Positions 1 to 9,472 of a stretch of DNA of 23,882 nt are shown here, piece after piece (position 1 is the first letter of the stretch; the number at the start of each line of letters is the position of its first letter). Both the position numbers and the translations under genes were made by a program. The notes beneath the pieces were generated by a model. That model saw nothing but the letters and a program-made list of their open reading frames with translations. It was not told the origin of the DNA and ran no database searches. This DNA is from Chondrus crispus (lineage: Eukaryota; Rhodophyta; Florideophyceae; Gigartinales; Gigartinaceae): assembly GCF_000350225.1 (NCBI RefSeq), contig NW_005178579.1:194346-218227 (forward strand), in the 5' to 3' direction.

Positions 1-3000
1 TCGAGCAAGGACGCCGGCAAGCTGGAGCTGGAGAACCAGTCGCTCAAGCGCCGCCTGGTGCAGTACGCCGCCACGCTGGAGAAGCTCACGGGGCACGCGC
101 GCCGCGAGATCGACGCGTCCGTGCGCGCGCGCGACGACGCCCTGGCCGCCGCCGCGGACACCGCCGTCCTGCGCGAGCAGGTCGTCGACCTCAAGGCCTC
201 GCTCAGGGTCCTGCAGCTGCGCCGCGACGCCGGCGAGGACGCCCTGGCCGCACGCGACGCACGCGTCGCAGAGCTTGAGCAGGCCGCCGCAGACGTCGGC
301 ATCGACCAGGCCGAGAGGCTCAGGGAGAGGGAGGACGCCAAGAGAATCGCAGACGAGCTCGCCTCCACCGCCCAGTCCGTCACCCTGGAGAGGAGCGCCA
401 GGCTCTCCGAGCAGGAGAGGTCCGTCAGGTTGGAGACCGAACTCAACCAGATGAGGGCGAAGCTCGCCACCCTGCAGGACGCGGACAACGGTATCAAGGA
501 CGCACAGACGGCCCGCCAGTTGAGCGATGTACGATACAAGGACGCCGAGACTAAGCTCGCCGACATTGTCAAGAAGGAGCTGGCCGCCCGGAGTGAGCGC
601 GATCTCTATGCGAATAAGGCGGCGGAGAGTGACGATGCCGCCGCCAAGTTGAGGTCCCAGCTGGCCTCCGCCCTGACCAAGGTCAATGTGTTGGAGAAGG
701 CCCATATGGATACGTCCACCGAGCTCGGGAGTCGCGCCATCTCCGCGGAGAAGAAGGCCTCCACCGCCGCCGAAAGTATCTCCGCCCTGCGCGCGGAGCG
801 CGACCATGTCAAAGCCCAGCTCGCGGATACCAAGGCCGCCTTCGAGGAAGCGTCCGTAGCTGCCGCGCAGGTTGAGGCCCAACGGGAAGCTGTTGATGAG
901 CGCGACGTCCTCAAGTCTAAGATGGTAAACGTCGAGGATGAGCTGCGCCAGTCGAACGAACTACTTACCCGCGCTGCCATTGATGCCCTGGGGGATAAGC
1001 AGCGCATCCGCAAGCTCGAGGACGTCGTGCTCAAGATGCGGGACGCCGCCGCCACAGATAGGAAGGAGCGCCAGGCAAGGGACTCGAAGATCGCTCTCTT
1101 CACCACCACCCTGCAAGCCGCCGAGAAGGAGCTCGACGGCCTTCGCAACACCAAGCGCACCCTCGCCGAGCAGCTGCACAAATACCAGGTCCAGATCCAC
1201 GAGCAGGACAATACCGTGCGCTTCAAGAACCGCGAGTTAGAGCAGCTGGGCGCCGTGCGCGCCGATCGCGAGGCCAAGTCACTCCAGCTCGCCCTGGACT
1301 TGAGCAATTCGAAGAACTCGCTCGCGAAGAAGGAGAGCGATTTCGTCAACTTGTCCACTGCGTACGACGAGGTCCGACTTCAGCTCCGCAACACCTCGAC
1401 GGATCTGGAGAGCAAGGACTTGCAGGTCACCAGCTTGCAGAGAGACCTCACCACCAGCGCGGACCGCCTTGCCGAGCTTGAAAAGGAGGCTGAACGCGGG
1501 AGGGCTACCAAGGCGGAGCTTGACACCACCACGCGTCAACTGCATGACACCAACGCCAAGCTGTCGGCCAAGGTTGATCTACTTTCCACCATGTCACGGT
1601 CCTTCACCACCCTCAAGACGGACGCCGCTGACGCCCAACGCGAGAAGAAGAGGCTCTCCGAGATGCTTGCCGAAGTCAGCGCCGATCTCAAGAACGCCAA
1701 CCAGGAGCTGAACATCCTTCGCGGCTTGCGAAAGGATCAGGAAATGCTTGCCAATCGCATCAACGAGATCAGGGAGAGCTCTGCGCGTGAGCTGGAGTCT
1801 TTGCGTCACACCCAGACCGAGCAAGCAGAAAGGCTCGCGAAGAACACTATCGAAGGGTACCAACGCAAGCTCGAGGAGAACCAAGCCTCGACCAGGGCTG
1901 ATATCGCTGCCTCTGTCACCACCCAGTTGCGTGACGATCTCATGCCGCAGCTCTTGAACGTTGTCGATCGCAAGGCGAAGAGAATGGTAACCAGTCTTGC
2001 GAAACATGTCGAGTCATTCACGTTCGAGATTGGAGCAGACACTGAGGCCTTCGAACAGAAACAGCTTCCGTCCTCTTCGGGGGCTGCAGAAACTCATAGT
2101 ACCCCAGCGCGCTACACTGAGCAAATCGAAACTCTGATGCAACGGGAGACGGGCCAAGCTGTAGGTGCGCCTGAATCGCCATCCATGTCACGCTCTATTC
2201 CCACCTCGTTTCCTCGAGCAGATGATGTATTTGGCACGGAATCCCGAGAAGCTATCGACCTCTCTTCGTCACCGTTGAGTGGGGATATATACGGAACCCT
2301 TCAGACGGATGCGGATGGGATTGAGATTGTGGACGCAACCCAGGCCTCTGACCCGGAAGCGGAAGGCGTGACCCTGACTGATTTGTTTGCCGCAATCTCA
2401 GGTGACAAACATCCGTCCGAGTTTACCGAAGGCATCATCGTCATGGACGATGAAGTGGCGGGAGCAGACGACGGCGAAGACATCGTCGACAAGGAAGAAC
2501 ATGCGGAACAAGAGGACGAGCCCGAACCGTCGGCAGTCCCAGTGAGGCTTCACGAACAGCAAGAGGTACCTGCCACTGTGAGTGAAATTATCGCCGAAGA
2601 ATCCGAGCCGGTCGCGCCAGTGAGTGAGCCTGTGGAAGCGGAGGCTACACCCCTTGCAGGCGTAGAAGAACCAGAGTCTCTTGACAGATCGTTCGCAGTC
2701 CCTGAAGCCGCCGAGCCCTCCTCTGAACCCGCGGAAGACGCTGAAGAGGCGAGCCCCGAAGACGGTGTGCTGCTTGCCGAACACCCAGAAGCTGCTGCTG
2801 ATGATCAGGTCGAGGAGGATTTTGAAGTCACGGCTGGTGGTGAGGAAGATGCTGGGGATCTGGATAAGCCATCTGATGCCGATGCTGTGGACCCATCTTC
2901 GCAGGAAAGATCATTTACTCCAGCTGCTATCCCGCAGTCTCAAGACGAACTATCCGAAGAACCAGAACCAGCCAAGATTGTGGACGGCATTGAAGACACC

Positions 3001-6000
3001 ATTGCGGTGGGGCCCGATCCTACGGCAAGTCGAGAAGTCCTTCCAGCTGTAGATACCGCCGAAGCAGATGTGCCCGCTCCTATCCTGGAGGACACTCCTG
3101 TCCTTGCTGAGGAAGTAGCCGTTGAGGAAGAGGGAGAGAGCATTGAGCCTACTCCCGTAGATGCGCAGCCTGAACCCGAAGAGGCCTCACAGGAGGAACA
3201 ACCAAATGTCGACGGTGAGGAAGCAGCAGATGAGCCGCAACCTACTGCTGAAGCGACTTCCGTTCCAATTGCATCTGAACCAAAGATGACGGAGGAAATG
3301 GCAGAAGACCCAGGGACGCACGACGCCGAGCCTGCCGAAGTGGTGGATACCACTACTGAAGAAGCTGCCACTCGGGCTTTGCCCTCGGCTGTAGTCGAGG
3401 ATACGTACCCTGTTCTGGGGGCGGAGCCTGAACCAACCCTTGATACTTCTGTAGAGGCCCCGGTTGAAGAGTCACTGACGCGGAGCCTGCCAGTGGCAGA
3501 AGATGCAGATGAAGCGGAAGAGCCTGACGCAATTGACACCCAGGCTGTTGAAGAGTCCCCAGCGGAGGTTGAAGAAACTTCCGATGTAAATGCTGTGGAA
3601 GGCGAAGCTGAAGAGTCCCCTTCTCTACCATTCGGAGATGATGCCGGTGTGAAGGCTGCGGAGGAAGCTGAAGTTGCAGCTCAAGATGAGGGCTATGATG
3701 CCACACAAGCAGGGTCAACGGAGGTCCAGGAAAGTGTCGAGGCGCCGGCTGATACCGAAGAAGCTACTCGTGACCTCCCGACGAGTGGGTTTGCTGGAGT
3801 CCACGTCGCCGAACAAGCTGACTCTGAGGCCCAAGTGGTAGACGAGGGGATAACGGATGATGTGGGAGGGGTTGAAGCGAGCCGTGACCTTCCCCAAATG
3901 GCCACCACAGAAGAAGTAGAGACTGTGGAAGGATCTGGTGCTGATGTCCCGGAAGCCGAGGCCGTCGGAGAACCCGCTGTTGAGGCGCCAGAAGCCGAGA
4001 CTGTGGAAGAACCCGCTGTTGAGGCGCCAGAAGCCGAGACTGTGGAGGAACCCGCTGTTGAGGCGCCAGAAGCCGAGACTGTGGAAGAACCCGCTGTTGA
4101 GGCGCCAGAAGCCGAGACTGTGGAAGAACCCGCTGTTGAGGCGCCAGAAGCCGAGACTGTGGAGGAACCCGCTGTTGAGGCGCCAGAAGCCGAGACTGTG
4201 GAGGAACCCGCTGTTGAGGCGCCAGAAGCCGAGACTGTGGAAGAACCCGCTGTTGAGGCGCCAGAAGCCGAGACTGTGGAGGAACCCGCTGTTGAGGCGC
4301 CAGAAGCCGAGACTGTGGAAGAACCCGCTGTTGAGGCGCCAGAAGCCGAGACTGTGGAAGAACCCGCTGTTGAGGCGCCAAAAGCCGAGACTGTGGAAGA
4401 ACCCGCTGCTGAGGCGCCAGAAGCCGAGACTGTGGAAGAACCCGCTGCTGAGGCGCCAGAAGCCGAGACTGTGGAAGAACCCGCTGCTGAGGCGCCAGAA
4501 GCCGAGACTGTGGAAGAGCCCGCTGTTGAGGCGCCAGAAGCCGAGACTGTGGAAGAACCTGCTGTCGAAGTTACTGAAGTCGAAGCAGCAACTGATTCGA
4601 AAGAAGTCTCCGAAGATATTGCCGTGGAAACAACTCGTAGTCTCGATGCCACGCCTACTGCAGCAGAAGCAGGTGATGAGGAAGAGAAACACGCTCCCCT
4701 TGACTTGAGCGCTGAAGTTCCAGTTTTGGCTGAGGAAGCCCGTGCTTTGCCTGCGACAGAACCAGTAGTGTCCATGGAGGCAACTGAAGAAGCTGCGATT
4801 GAGGCTACGGTTGAGGAACCGCGAGCCCAGTCCACAACAGTGCAGCAAATGGTTCAAGCAGATGAGGCACTGGAAGGTTCTACTGAAGTTGTCGAGGGCG
4901 ACGAAGTGCCCACGTTTTCTGACGATACGCGTGAGATGGACGTGACGGAACCTGAGGTTACTACAGGGGAAGTGGTCGAAGTCGTCCAAGAAGCTTCTGA
5001 TGCGCAAGCAGCTGAAGAAGCTGAGCTTGAGGCATTAGTGGATGATGGGCACCCTGCACATCCGGCAGAAGTTCAGGAAGCTGTAGGCGAACCAGTGGAT
5101 GTAGAAGCGACCCGTGATTTTCCACAAGAAGCAACTGCCATTGAGGAAACCGAAGAACAGGTTACCGAGACTCAAGCGGATGCAGAAGCGACGGCAATCG
5201 ATTCTTCAAACATTGAAGACACTGGTGATTTGGGAGTCGATGCCGAAGGGACTCGCGAGCTGCCGGTTCCTGCAGCGGAGGCTGACACCACCATGGAAGA
5301 AACTACTGCTGTTGGCAAGGCCGAGAGTGCTCCGATTGTGGACGTTGCTGATGAGACTGGAGCCGGTGCGCCGATTGTTGAGGCAGCGGAAGACGCTTCT
5401 GCTGAGGTTAGCGAGACCGTTGATGCAATCGAATCTCGTGGTTTTCCTGTAGTGGAGACTGAAGCCGATGTATCAGCAGTTGGGGTAACAGAAGATGCCT
5501 CAGCTGAAAAGAACGCGACAGTTGATGAAATGGAATCTCGCGGTTTTCCGATAGTGGAGGCGGATTTGGCAGCGGAAGAGCTCCCTCAACAAGAGGAGCC
5601 AGCTGACGAAGATGCTCCAGCGGAGGATGCTGAGGTACCAGGGGAGGTCGAAGGCCAACAGCCTACAGCAGAGGCCACGGAAGCTGTGGACGCAGAGGCA
5701 GCTGCCGAAGGGGAGTATGTGGAGGAGGCTGAGCACGAGGCAGCTGTGGATGAAAGTTTGCCAGTGAGCACTGCAGAAGTGGTTGATGAGGCCGGGGTCG
5801 AGGAGGCGGTATCTAGCCGGGAGGTTGACGTTGCGCAGCTCGGTGTGGTTTCGGAAGAAGCCATTCCCACAGGATATGAAGAGCCGATTGAGGAGGCAAC
5901 ACCTTACGTCGAGGCCGAGGCGGACAAGGACGACTCGATTGAGGAGGCTGTACCGTACAAGGCACCGGCCGTTGCTGCAGCGGTAGAGATCGACGAGGCT

Positions 6001-6825
6001 GGAGACGAGAAAGTAGTCAACGGAACTGGAGAAGGGGAAGAGTTTGTCGATGCTGACTCTGGAGAATCGAGTGAATTCAGAACAGGACTGGTTGACGTTG
6101 CGGGTAATGGTGGTGCTACTACAAGGGAAGCATCGGAAGCAGTCTCCGAACCCGTGGTAGAGCAGGACGGTTCAGCAACTCTGGAAGACTACGCTACAGG
6201 TGAGACCAGCGAACCAACTCCAGAACTAGCAGCAGAGGCGCAAGAAGCGGGGGCGGAGGAGGAGAGCGGGGCCGTTGAAGCAGTGGCGCAAGACCGAGGG
6301 ATCGGGGATCTACTGCAGCAAGCTACCGGGCAAGCAGTGCTGGAGGAACCCGAGATGGCGGCCGAAAATGCAGGAGGCGCTAGTGCTCTGGCACAAGGAC
6401 TCGCGGGGATGATGGCCGGAGGGACTGACACGAGTGGGGCTACGTCAGGGTTGGCAGGTATGATGTCTGGGGACAGCGGGGCAAGTGGAGCTACGTCAGG
6501 GTTAGCGAGCATGATGCCCGGGGGCGTTGAGTCTGCAGGGGCAGCTGTCAAAGCGATGGAGATGCTCCCTGAAGGAATGGCGACCACGATGTTGAAGTCT
6601 GGGGTTGCGGACAACCTTCCGACGAGCGTGAAAGCCGGGCTTGCCACGACGGCGGTGAAGGAGAGTTTGACGGGCGGACTGCCGGAGGGCGTGAGCCCTG
6701 CTTTGATGGGGGCAAGCGTTGTGCAGCAGACCACACTGGGCGGGACGGGGGGGTCAGGCGGAGTGGCCGGGGCGCTGGGAAACCTGGTGCCTGGGTTTGG
6801 TGGAGACGACGCAGAGAAGGAGTGA
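1..6825 (+). CDS. Giant coiled-coil / acidic-repeat protein, 5'-partial
   Basis: I do not recognise this protein. The frame is open from base 1, so the true start lies outside the window; 2274 residues are visible, ending at TGA 6823-6825. Residues 1 to about 685 are highly charged (Glu, Lys, Arg, Ala, Leu) with heptad-like spacing and almost no proline, typical of a long coiled coil. From about 690 to 2095 the chain is acidic and rich in Glu, Ala, Val and Pro, and surely disordered. It holds a 16-copy 13-residue repeat (residues 1318-1525) and a scattered [ST]R-x-[LF]-P motif. The last 175 residues are rich in Gly, Ala and Met, with three 17-residue repeats. No membrane segment or catalytic motif is visible. 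A structural or scaffold role is inferred from architecture only. Third codon positions are almost all G/C in the first 480 bases and mixed later. Long antisense frames over it are shadows of the repeats. Confidence 0.9.
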   Translation, partial: SSKDAGKLELENQSLKRRLVQYAATLEKLTGHARREIDASVRARDDALAAAADTAVLREQVVDLKASLRVLQLRRDAGEDALAARDARVAELEQAAADVGIDQAERLREREDAKRIADELASTAQSVTLERSARLSEQERSVRLETELNQMRAKLATLQDADNGIKDAQTARQLSDVRYKDAETKLADIVKKELAARSERDLYANKAAESDDAAAKLRSQLASALTKVNVLEKAHMDTSTELGSRAISAEKKASTAAESISALRAERDHVKAQLADTKAAFEEASVAAAQVEAQREAVDERDVLKSKMVNVEDELRQSNELLTRAAIDALGDKQRIRKLEDVVLKMRDAAATDRKERQARDSKIALFTTTLQAAEKELDGLRNTKRTLAEQLHKYQVQIHEQDNTVRFKNRELEQLGAVRADREAKSLQLALDLSNSKNSLAKKESDFVNLSTAYDEVRLQLRNTSTDLESKDLQVTSLQRDLTTSADRLAELEKEAERGRATKAELDTTTRQLHDTNAKLSAKVDLLSTMSRSFTTLKTDAADAQREKKRLSEMLAEVSADLKNANQELNILRGLRKDQEMLANRINEIRESSARELESLRHTQTEQAERLAKNTIEGYQRKLEENQASTRADIAASVTTQLRDDLMPQLLNVVDRKAKRMVTSLAKHVESFTFEIGADTEAFEQKQLPSSSGAAETHSTPARYTEQIETLMQRETGQAVGAPESPSMSRSIPTSFPRADDVFGTESREAIDLSSSPLSGDIYGTLQTDADGIEIVDATQASDPEAEGVTLTDLFAAISGDKHPSEFTEGIIVMDDEVAGADDGEDIVDKEEHAEQEDEPEPSAVPVRLHEQQEVPATVSEIIAEESEPVAPVSEPVEAEATPLAGVEEPESLDRSFAVPEAAEPSSEPAEDAEEASPEDGVLLAEHPEAAADDQVEEDFEVTAGGEEDAGDLDKPSDADAVDPSSQERSFTPAAIPQSQDELSEEPEPAKIVDGIEDTIAVGPDPTASREVLPAVDTAEADVPAPILEDTPVLAEEVAVEEEGESIEPTPVDAQPEPEEASQEEQPNVDGEEAADEPQPTAEATSVPIASEPKMTEEMAEDPGTHDAEPAEVVDTTTEEAATRALPSAVVEDTYPVLGAEPEPTLDTSVEAPVEESLTRSLPVAEDADEAEEPDAIDTQAVEESPAEVEETSDVNAVEGEAEESPSLPFGDDAGVKAAEEAEVAAQDEGYDATQAGSTEVQESVEAPADTEEATRDLPTSGFAGVHVAEQADSEAQVVDEGITDDVGGVEASRDLPQMATTEEVETVEGSGADVPEAEAVGEPAVEAPEAETVEEPAVEAPEAETVEEPAVEAPEAETVEEPAVEAPEAETVEEPAVEAPEAETVEEPAVEAPEAETVEEPAVEAPEAETVEEPAVEAPEAETVEEPAVEAPEAETVEEPAVEAPEAETVEEPAVEAPKAETVEEPAAEAPEAETVEEPAAEAPEAETVEEPAAEAPEAETVEEPAVEAPEAETVEEPAVEVTEVEAATDSKEVSEDIAVETTRSLDATPTAAEAGDEEEKHAPLDLSAEVPVLAEEARALPATEPVVSMEATEEAAIEATVEEPRAQSTTVQQMVQADEALEGSTEVVEGDEVPTFSDDTREMDVTEPEVTTGEVVEVVQEASDAQAAEEAELEALVDDGHPAHPAEVQEAVGEPVDVEATRDFPQEATAIEETEEQVTETQADAEATAIDSSNIEDTGDLGVDAEGTRELPVPAAEADTTMEETTAVGKAESAPIVDVADETGAGAPIVEAAEDASAEVSETVDAIESRGFPVVETEADVSAVGVTEDASAEKNATVDEMESRGFPIVEADLAAEELPQQEEPADEDAPAEDAEVPGEVEGQQPTAEATEAVDAEAAAEGEYVEEAEHEAAVDESLPVSTAEVVDEAGVEEAVSSREVDVAQLGVVSEEAIPTGYEEPIEEATPYVEAEADKDDSIEEAVPYKAPAVAAAVEIDEAGDEKVVNGTGEGEEFVDADSGESSEFRTGLVDVAGNGGATTREASEAVSEPVVEQDGSATLEDYATGETSEPTPELAAEAQEAGAEEESGAVEAVAQDRGIGDLLQQATGQAVLEEPEMAAENAGGASALAQGLAGMMAGGTDTSGATSGLAGMMSGDSGASGATSGLASMMPGGVESAGAAVKAMEMLPEGMATTMLKSGVADNLPTSVKAGLATTAVKESLTGGLPEGVSPALMGASVVQQTTLGGTGGSGGVAGALGNLVPGFGGDDAEKE
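3952..4575 (+). repeat. 39-bp in-frame tandem repeat, 16 copies
   Basis: Sixteen head-to-tail 39-bp units exactly fill this interval and each encodes 13 residues, consensus EAETVEEPAVEAP. Unit 1 is diverged (EAEAVGEPAVEAP), unit 12 begins with Lys, units 12-14 carry PAAEAP, and unit 16 decays into EVT. Units 2-11 are identical apart from a silent GAA/GAG change in the sixth codon. This degree of identity implies recent expansion by unequal exchange or slippage. The repeat is in frame, so copy-number change would alter length without breaking the protein. Confidence 0.97.
6397..6549 (+). repeat. 51-bp in-frame repeat, 3 copies
   Basis: Three 17-codon units start at 6397, 6448 and 6499. They read GLAGMM...SGATS, GLAGMM...SGATS and GLASMM...AGAAV. 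The units are more diverged than the 39-bp array, so this is an older duplication. They lie in the Gly/Ala/Met-rich C-terminal part of the large protein and may form short amphipathic helices linked by Gly/Ser; that is inference. Confidence 0.85.
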
Positions 6826-8662
6826 TTGTTGAAGTTGAAGAGCGGAGAGGGTGGCGAAGGAAGGTGCGAAAGGTGTGGGAATGGTTTACTTGGTGTTTGT
6901 GTTGTTGTTGCGCAGAGAGGAGGAAAAGAGGCGAGTACAGTAGATACAGTAGAAGATGATAAAAACGTTGAGTCGCTTTGTACGCGGATCTTACAGTGCG
7001 CAGTGGTCAGCGGCCAGCAATGTAGTGTAAGAAGAGCGTTATTTGCTCTGTCTGCTCTGAAGCAGACATCTGCTCCCGCTTCGTACTGTAAAGGGGGGGT
7101 GCCCTTTAAAAGTAACGATGGCGTCGCTGCCTTTGTTTATTAGAATGGGACCTCAGTGTCCCTATTTGTAGCCTCAGTTGCTACCGCGCATTCACTGCGG
7201 GTGCGCATGTGTGCAGGCGCACTCACTGGGCTCTCTGAACCTCGGAGCTCACGTATCTCACGTATCTCACTGCCGCCGTTATTACTGTGGCTTTGGCTTA
7301 CAGAACTCGGATTCGACACCCTTAACATGGAACGGTTTCGTAAATTTAAAATAAAAATATGAAGCAGCCGACCTTTTTGCATGAGTCAAGCGGCATTACT
7401 GAGCTCAATCCAAGTCAGTTCCCAACGCAATCAATGTAAGTGTTGTAGGCGACGGATTGGTCTAAGAATTGAGCAAAAACGTTCCTCTAGCGAAACAGAC
7501 GAAAAAACACCAATGCTTCAAAATTTTATTTCCTAGAAGAGCAAGAGCAGAAGCGGCTTCGCGTCTCTCTGCTGCTCGCTAAGCATCAATGGGCGACTCC
7601 TGAAATTCTAAAATCGCAAATTGTGTTGACCAAATCGGGATTTTGTGACACACAAACGGCGCGTTGTGCACACACAACGCGCCGTTTTCTCGGACGGGCG
7701 ACCCCATGCTAGGTTAAATGTGTATCGCACAAATGTCAAAATGTGCGCGCGTACAATCCAAATTTACTGTACACAGAGAAAGCGTCGGCCGCCGCCCGAC
7801 CGACGAGACTCGACATCTACATCCTACCGAGCATGGCTCTGAATGAGAAGTAGCAATAGAATAGCCATTTGGTCATTCATGGTTCTGACGGTGGCTGCTC
7901 GGTGAAAACACCATCATGATTGAGCTTAGCTCACAGCACACACTGTAGATAGAGCTCTGACGGCGTCATCGCCGGCGTCCGGTGCCGTGCTCGTCGTTAG
8001 GAACGAGTTCAAAGCATGCGTACAGTAGGGGGACGCACATTATGTGCGCAAGCATTTCCGTGGTAAAACTCATTTTTTGTTCACAAAAAAGAAAAATATG
8101 ACTCTGACACAAAAAATAATTTCCGGAGGCGCCCAATCGCTCGCCGCACACAAAAAGGACGCGGGAGAACAAATGGCTCACCATGCAGAGCTGCCCTGGG
8201 CTTTGCGCAAGCAATCGTCACGGTTGGCCCTTTTTGTGGCCCCTTTGCGCTCAACTCACGCCATTTACTCAAAGGAGGCCCTGAACTGATCGTCAGCGTA
8301 CAGTACGACCGATGGATGTACAGTACAGTATCCAAGAAGCCTCGGTTATGACAAAACAGGTTGAATGCCCATTTCGTTGTAATTTTGTTATATTTTCGAT
8401 AATTTATGTCTTGTTCCGGGTGTTCCATAGAAAGCAACAGTGTTCCATTTCATGGACACCCCCCTTTTACATACGAGGCATACGAGGCATCCTCTTGCCA
8501 CGCTGCCACGCTGCCCGCATTCCTCGTTTCGTTTCGAAGTGCACCGCAGCGCAACGTATTGCAGGCGGTGCTCACGGGCTTCCAAGGCTGTGCTAAATGC
8601 CTCCCAACCCTCTACCCTTCGCCCTCGGTCTTCTCGTCGGCTTTCTCACCCGCCCGCTCATC
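6826..8662. other. Intergenic region, no supported gene
   Basis: This is the 3' flank of the large repeat gene and the 5' flank of the ESCRT-III gene. All open frames here are short, overlapping and low in similarity to anything I know, so I call none. AATAAA occurs at 7350-7355, about 525 bases after the upstream stop, and could be a polyadenylation signal, but that is weak. A perfect 15-bp hairpin lies at 7654-7687. Small local duplications are visible, such as CTCACGTAT twice near 7250-7270 and ACGAGGCAT twice near 8472-8490. No tRNA or snoRNA signature was found by eye. Confidence 0.6.
7654..7687. repeat. Perfect 15-bp inverted repeat (hairpin, 4-nt loop)
   Basis: The left arm AAACGGCGCGTTGTG (7654-7668) and right arm CACAACGCGCCGTTT (7673-7687) are exact reverse complements separated by CACA. 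It stands in non-coding sequence. It could be a transcript hairpin, a protein-binding palindrome or a relic of a small mobile element; nothing in the sequence decides between these. Confidence 0.85.
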
Positions 8663-9472
8663 ATGGGTTGCTTCGAATCGAAACCGCTCCCCGAGCCGGC
8701 CGCTAAGCAGCCCTCCCCCGCCGCCCGCGCGCCCGCGCCCGCGTCCACGCCGGTGGCCCCCGAGCGCGTCGTCTCCGTCCCGCGCCCGACCGTGGTGGTG
8801 ACGGACCGCGACCGCGCGGAGCTGAAAGCCAAGTCTCTGCGCGACAAGCTGTCGGTCTTCGTGCTACAGTCGGACGACGAAATCCGGCGCTACGGGCTGG
8901 CGGCCGTGGCGGCGAAGCGCGCGGGGCACCTGACGAGCGCGCGCCTGTACATGCAGCGCCGCGCGCTGCTGCTCAAGCGCACCAACGCCACGCAGGCGCG
9001 CGCCAAGCAGGCGCTGGACATGGTCGCCGCCATCGAGGACGCAAAGGACAACGAGAGAACGCTGGACGCCATCGCCGAGGGGACACGCATGATTAATGAG
9101 GCTATGGAGGGCATGGATGCGGAGAAGGTCGAGGGCGTGCTCGAGGAGAACCGAGACGCGCTGGACATGGTGAAGGAGGTTAACCGCATGCTGGGAGGCG
9201 AGGAGGACATGCCCGAGGACGAGTTTGACGCGATGATGGACGAGCTGGAGCGCGAGCAGGCTGGGGGGGACGTCGCGGAGCTGGAGGTAGAGGAGGCCAT
9301 GGTGGAGCACGCGGCGGGAGCGGAGGAGGAGCACGGGTTGGCCCAGGTTGACAATATTCCAGACGTGCCCGTGGAGGTGCCGCAAGAGCCGGAGGTGGCG
9401 GAACATGACCTTGCGGAGTATGTGGAGGAGTACGAAGAAAACCTCGACGAGGTGACGCCGGTGGACGCATGA
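8663..9472 (+). CDS. VPS20: ESCRT-III subunit, CHMP6/Vps20-like
   Basis: The protein has 269 residues. It begins MGCFESK, a classic N-myristoylation site (Gly2) followed by a palmitoylatable Cys3, as expected for CHMP6/Vps20 proteins, which nucleate ESCRT-III filaments on endosomal membranes downstream of ESCRT-II. A Pro/Ala-rich linker (about 10-45) precedes a helical Snf7-type core (about 47-173), basic in its first helices and acidic towards the end, matching the family's charge polarity. Residues 232-245 (IPDVPVEVPQEPEV) resemble the CHMP6 MIM2 motif that binds Vps4. The linker and acidic tail make it longer than the usual 200 or so residues. I chose this ATG over the in-frame one at 8597 because it exposes Gly2 and has a stronger context (A at -3, G at +4). 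Family placement is by remembered motif pattern. Confidence 0.8.
   Translation: MGCFESKPLPEPAAKQPSPAARAPAPASTPVAPERVVSVPRPTVVVTDRDRAELKAKSLRDKLSVFVLQSDDEIRRYGLAAVAAKRAGHLTSARLYMQRRALLLKRTNATQARAKQALDMVAAIEDAKDNERTLDAIAEGTRMINEAMEGMDAEKVEGVLEENRDALDMVKEVNRMLGGEEDMPEDEFDAMMDELEREQAGGDVAELEVEEAMVEHAAGAEEEHGLAQVDNIPDVPVEVPQEPEVAEHDLAEYVEEYEENLDEVTPVDA

Noticed and set aside
3952..4575. CRISPR-like array
   Set aside because: Units are contiguous with no variable spacers, in frame inside a eukaryotic coding region.
3938..4708. 256-codon plus-strand frame reading RRQKPRLWKNPLL repeats
   Set aside because: It is the +1 shadow of the tandem array inside the large gene and has no life outside the repeat.
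3693..5007. Long antisense frames (380 and 430 codons) over the acidic protein
   Set aside because: They are by-products of the 39-bp in-frame repeat, which keeps the minus-strand frames open; their sequences are pure repeat translations with no start context or homology.
6826..7143. 105-codon frame directly after the large gene
   Set aside because: It begins with TTG, lies in the presumed 3' untranslated region and shows no recognisable protein features.
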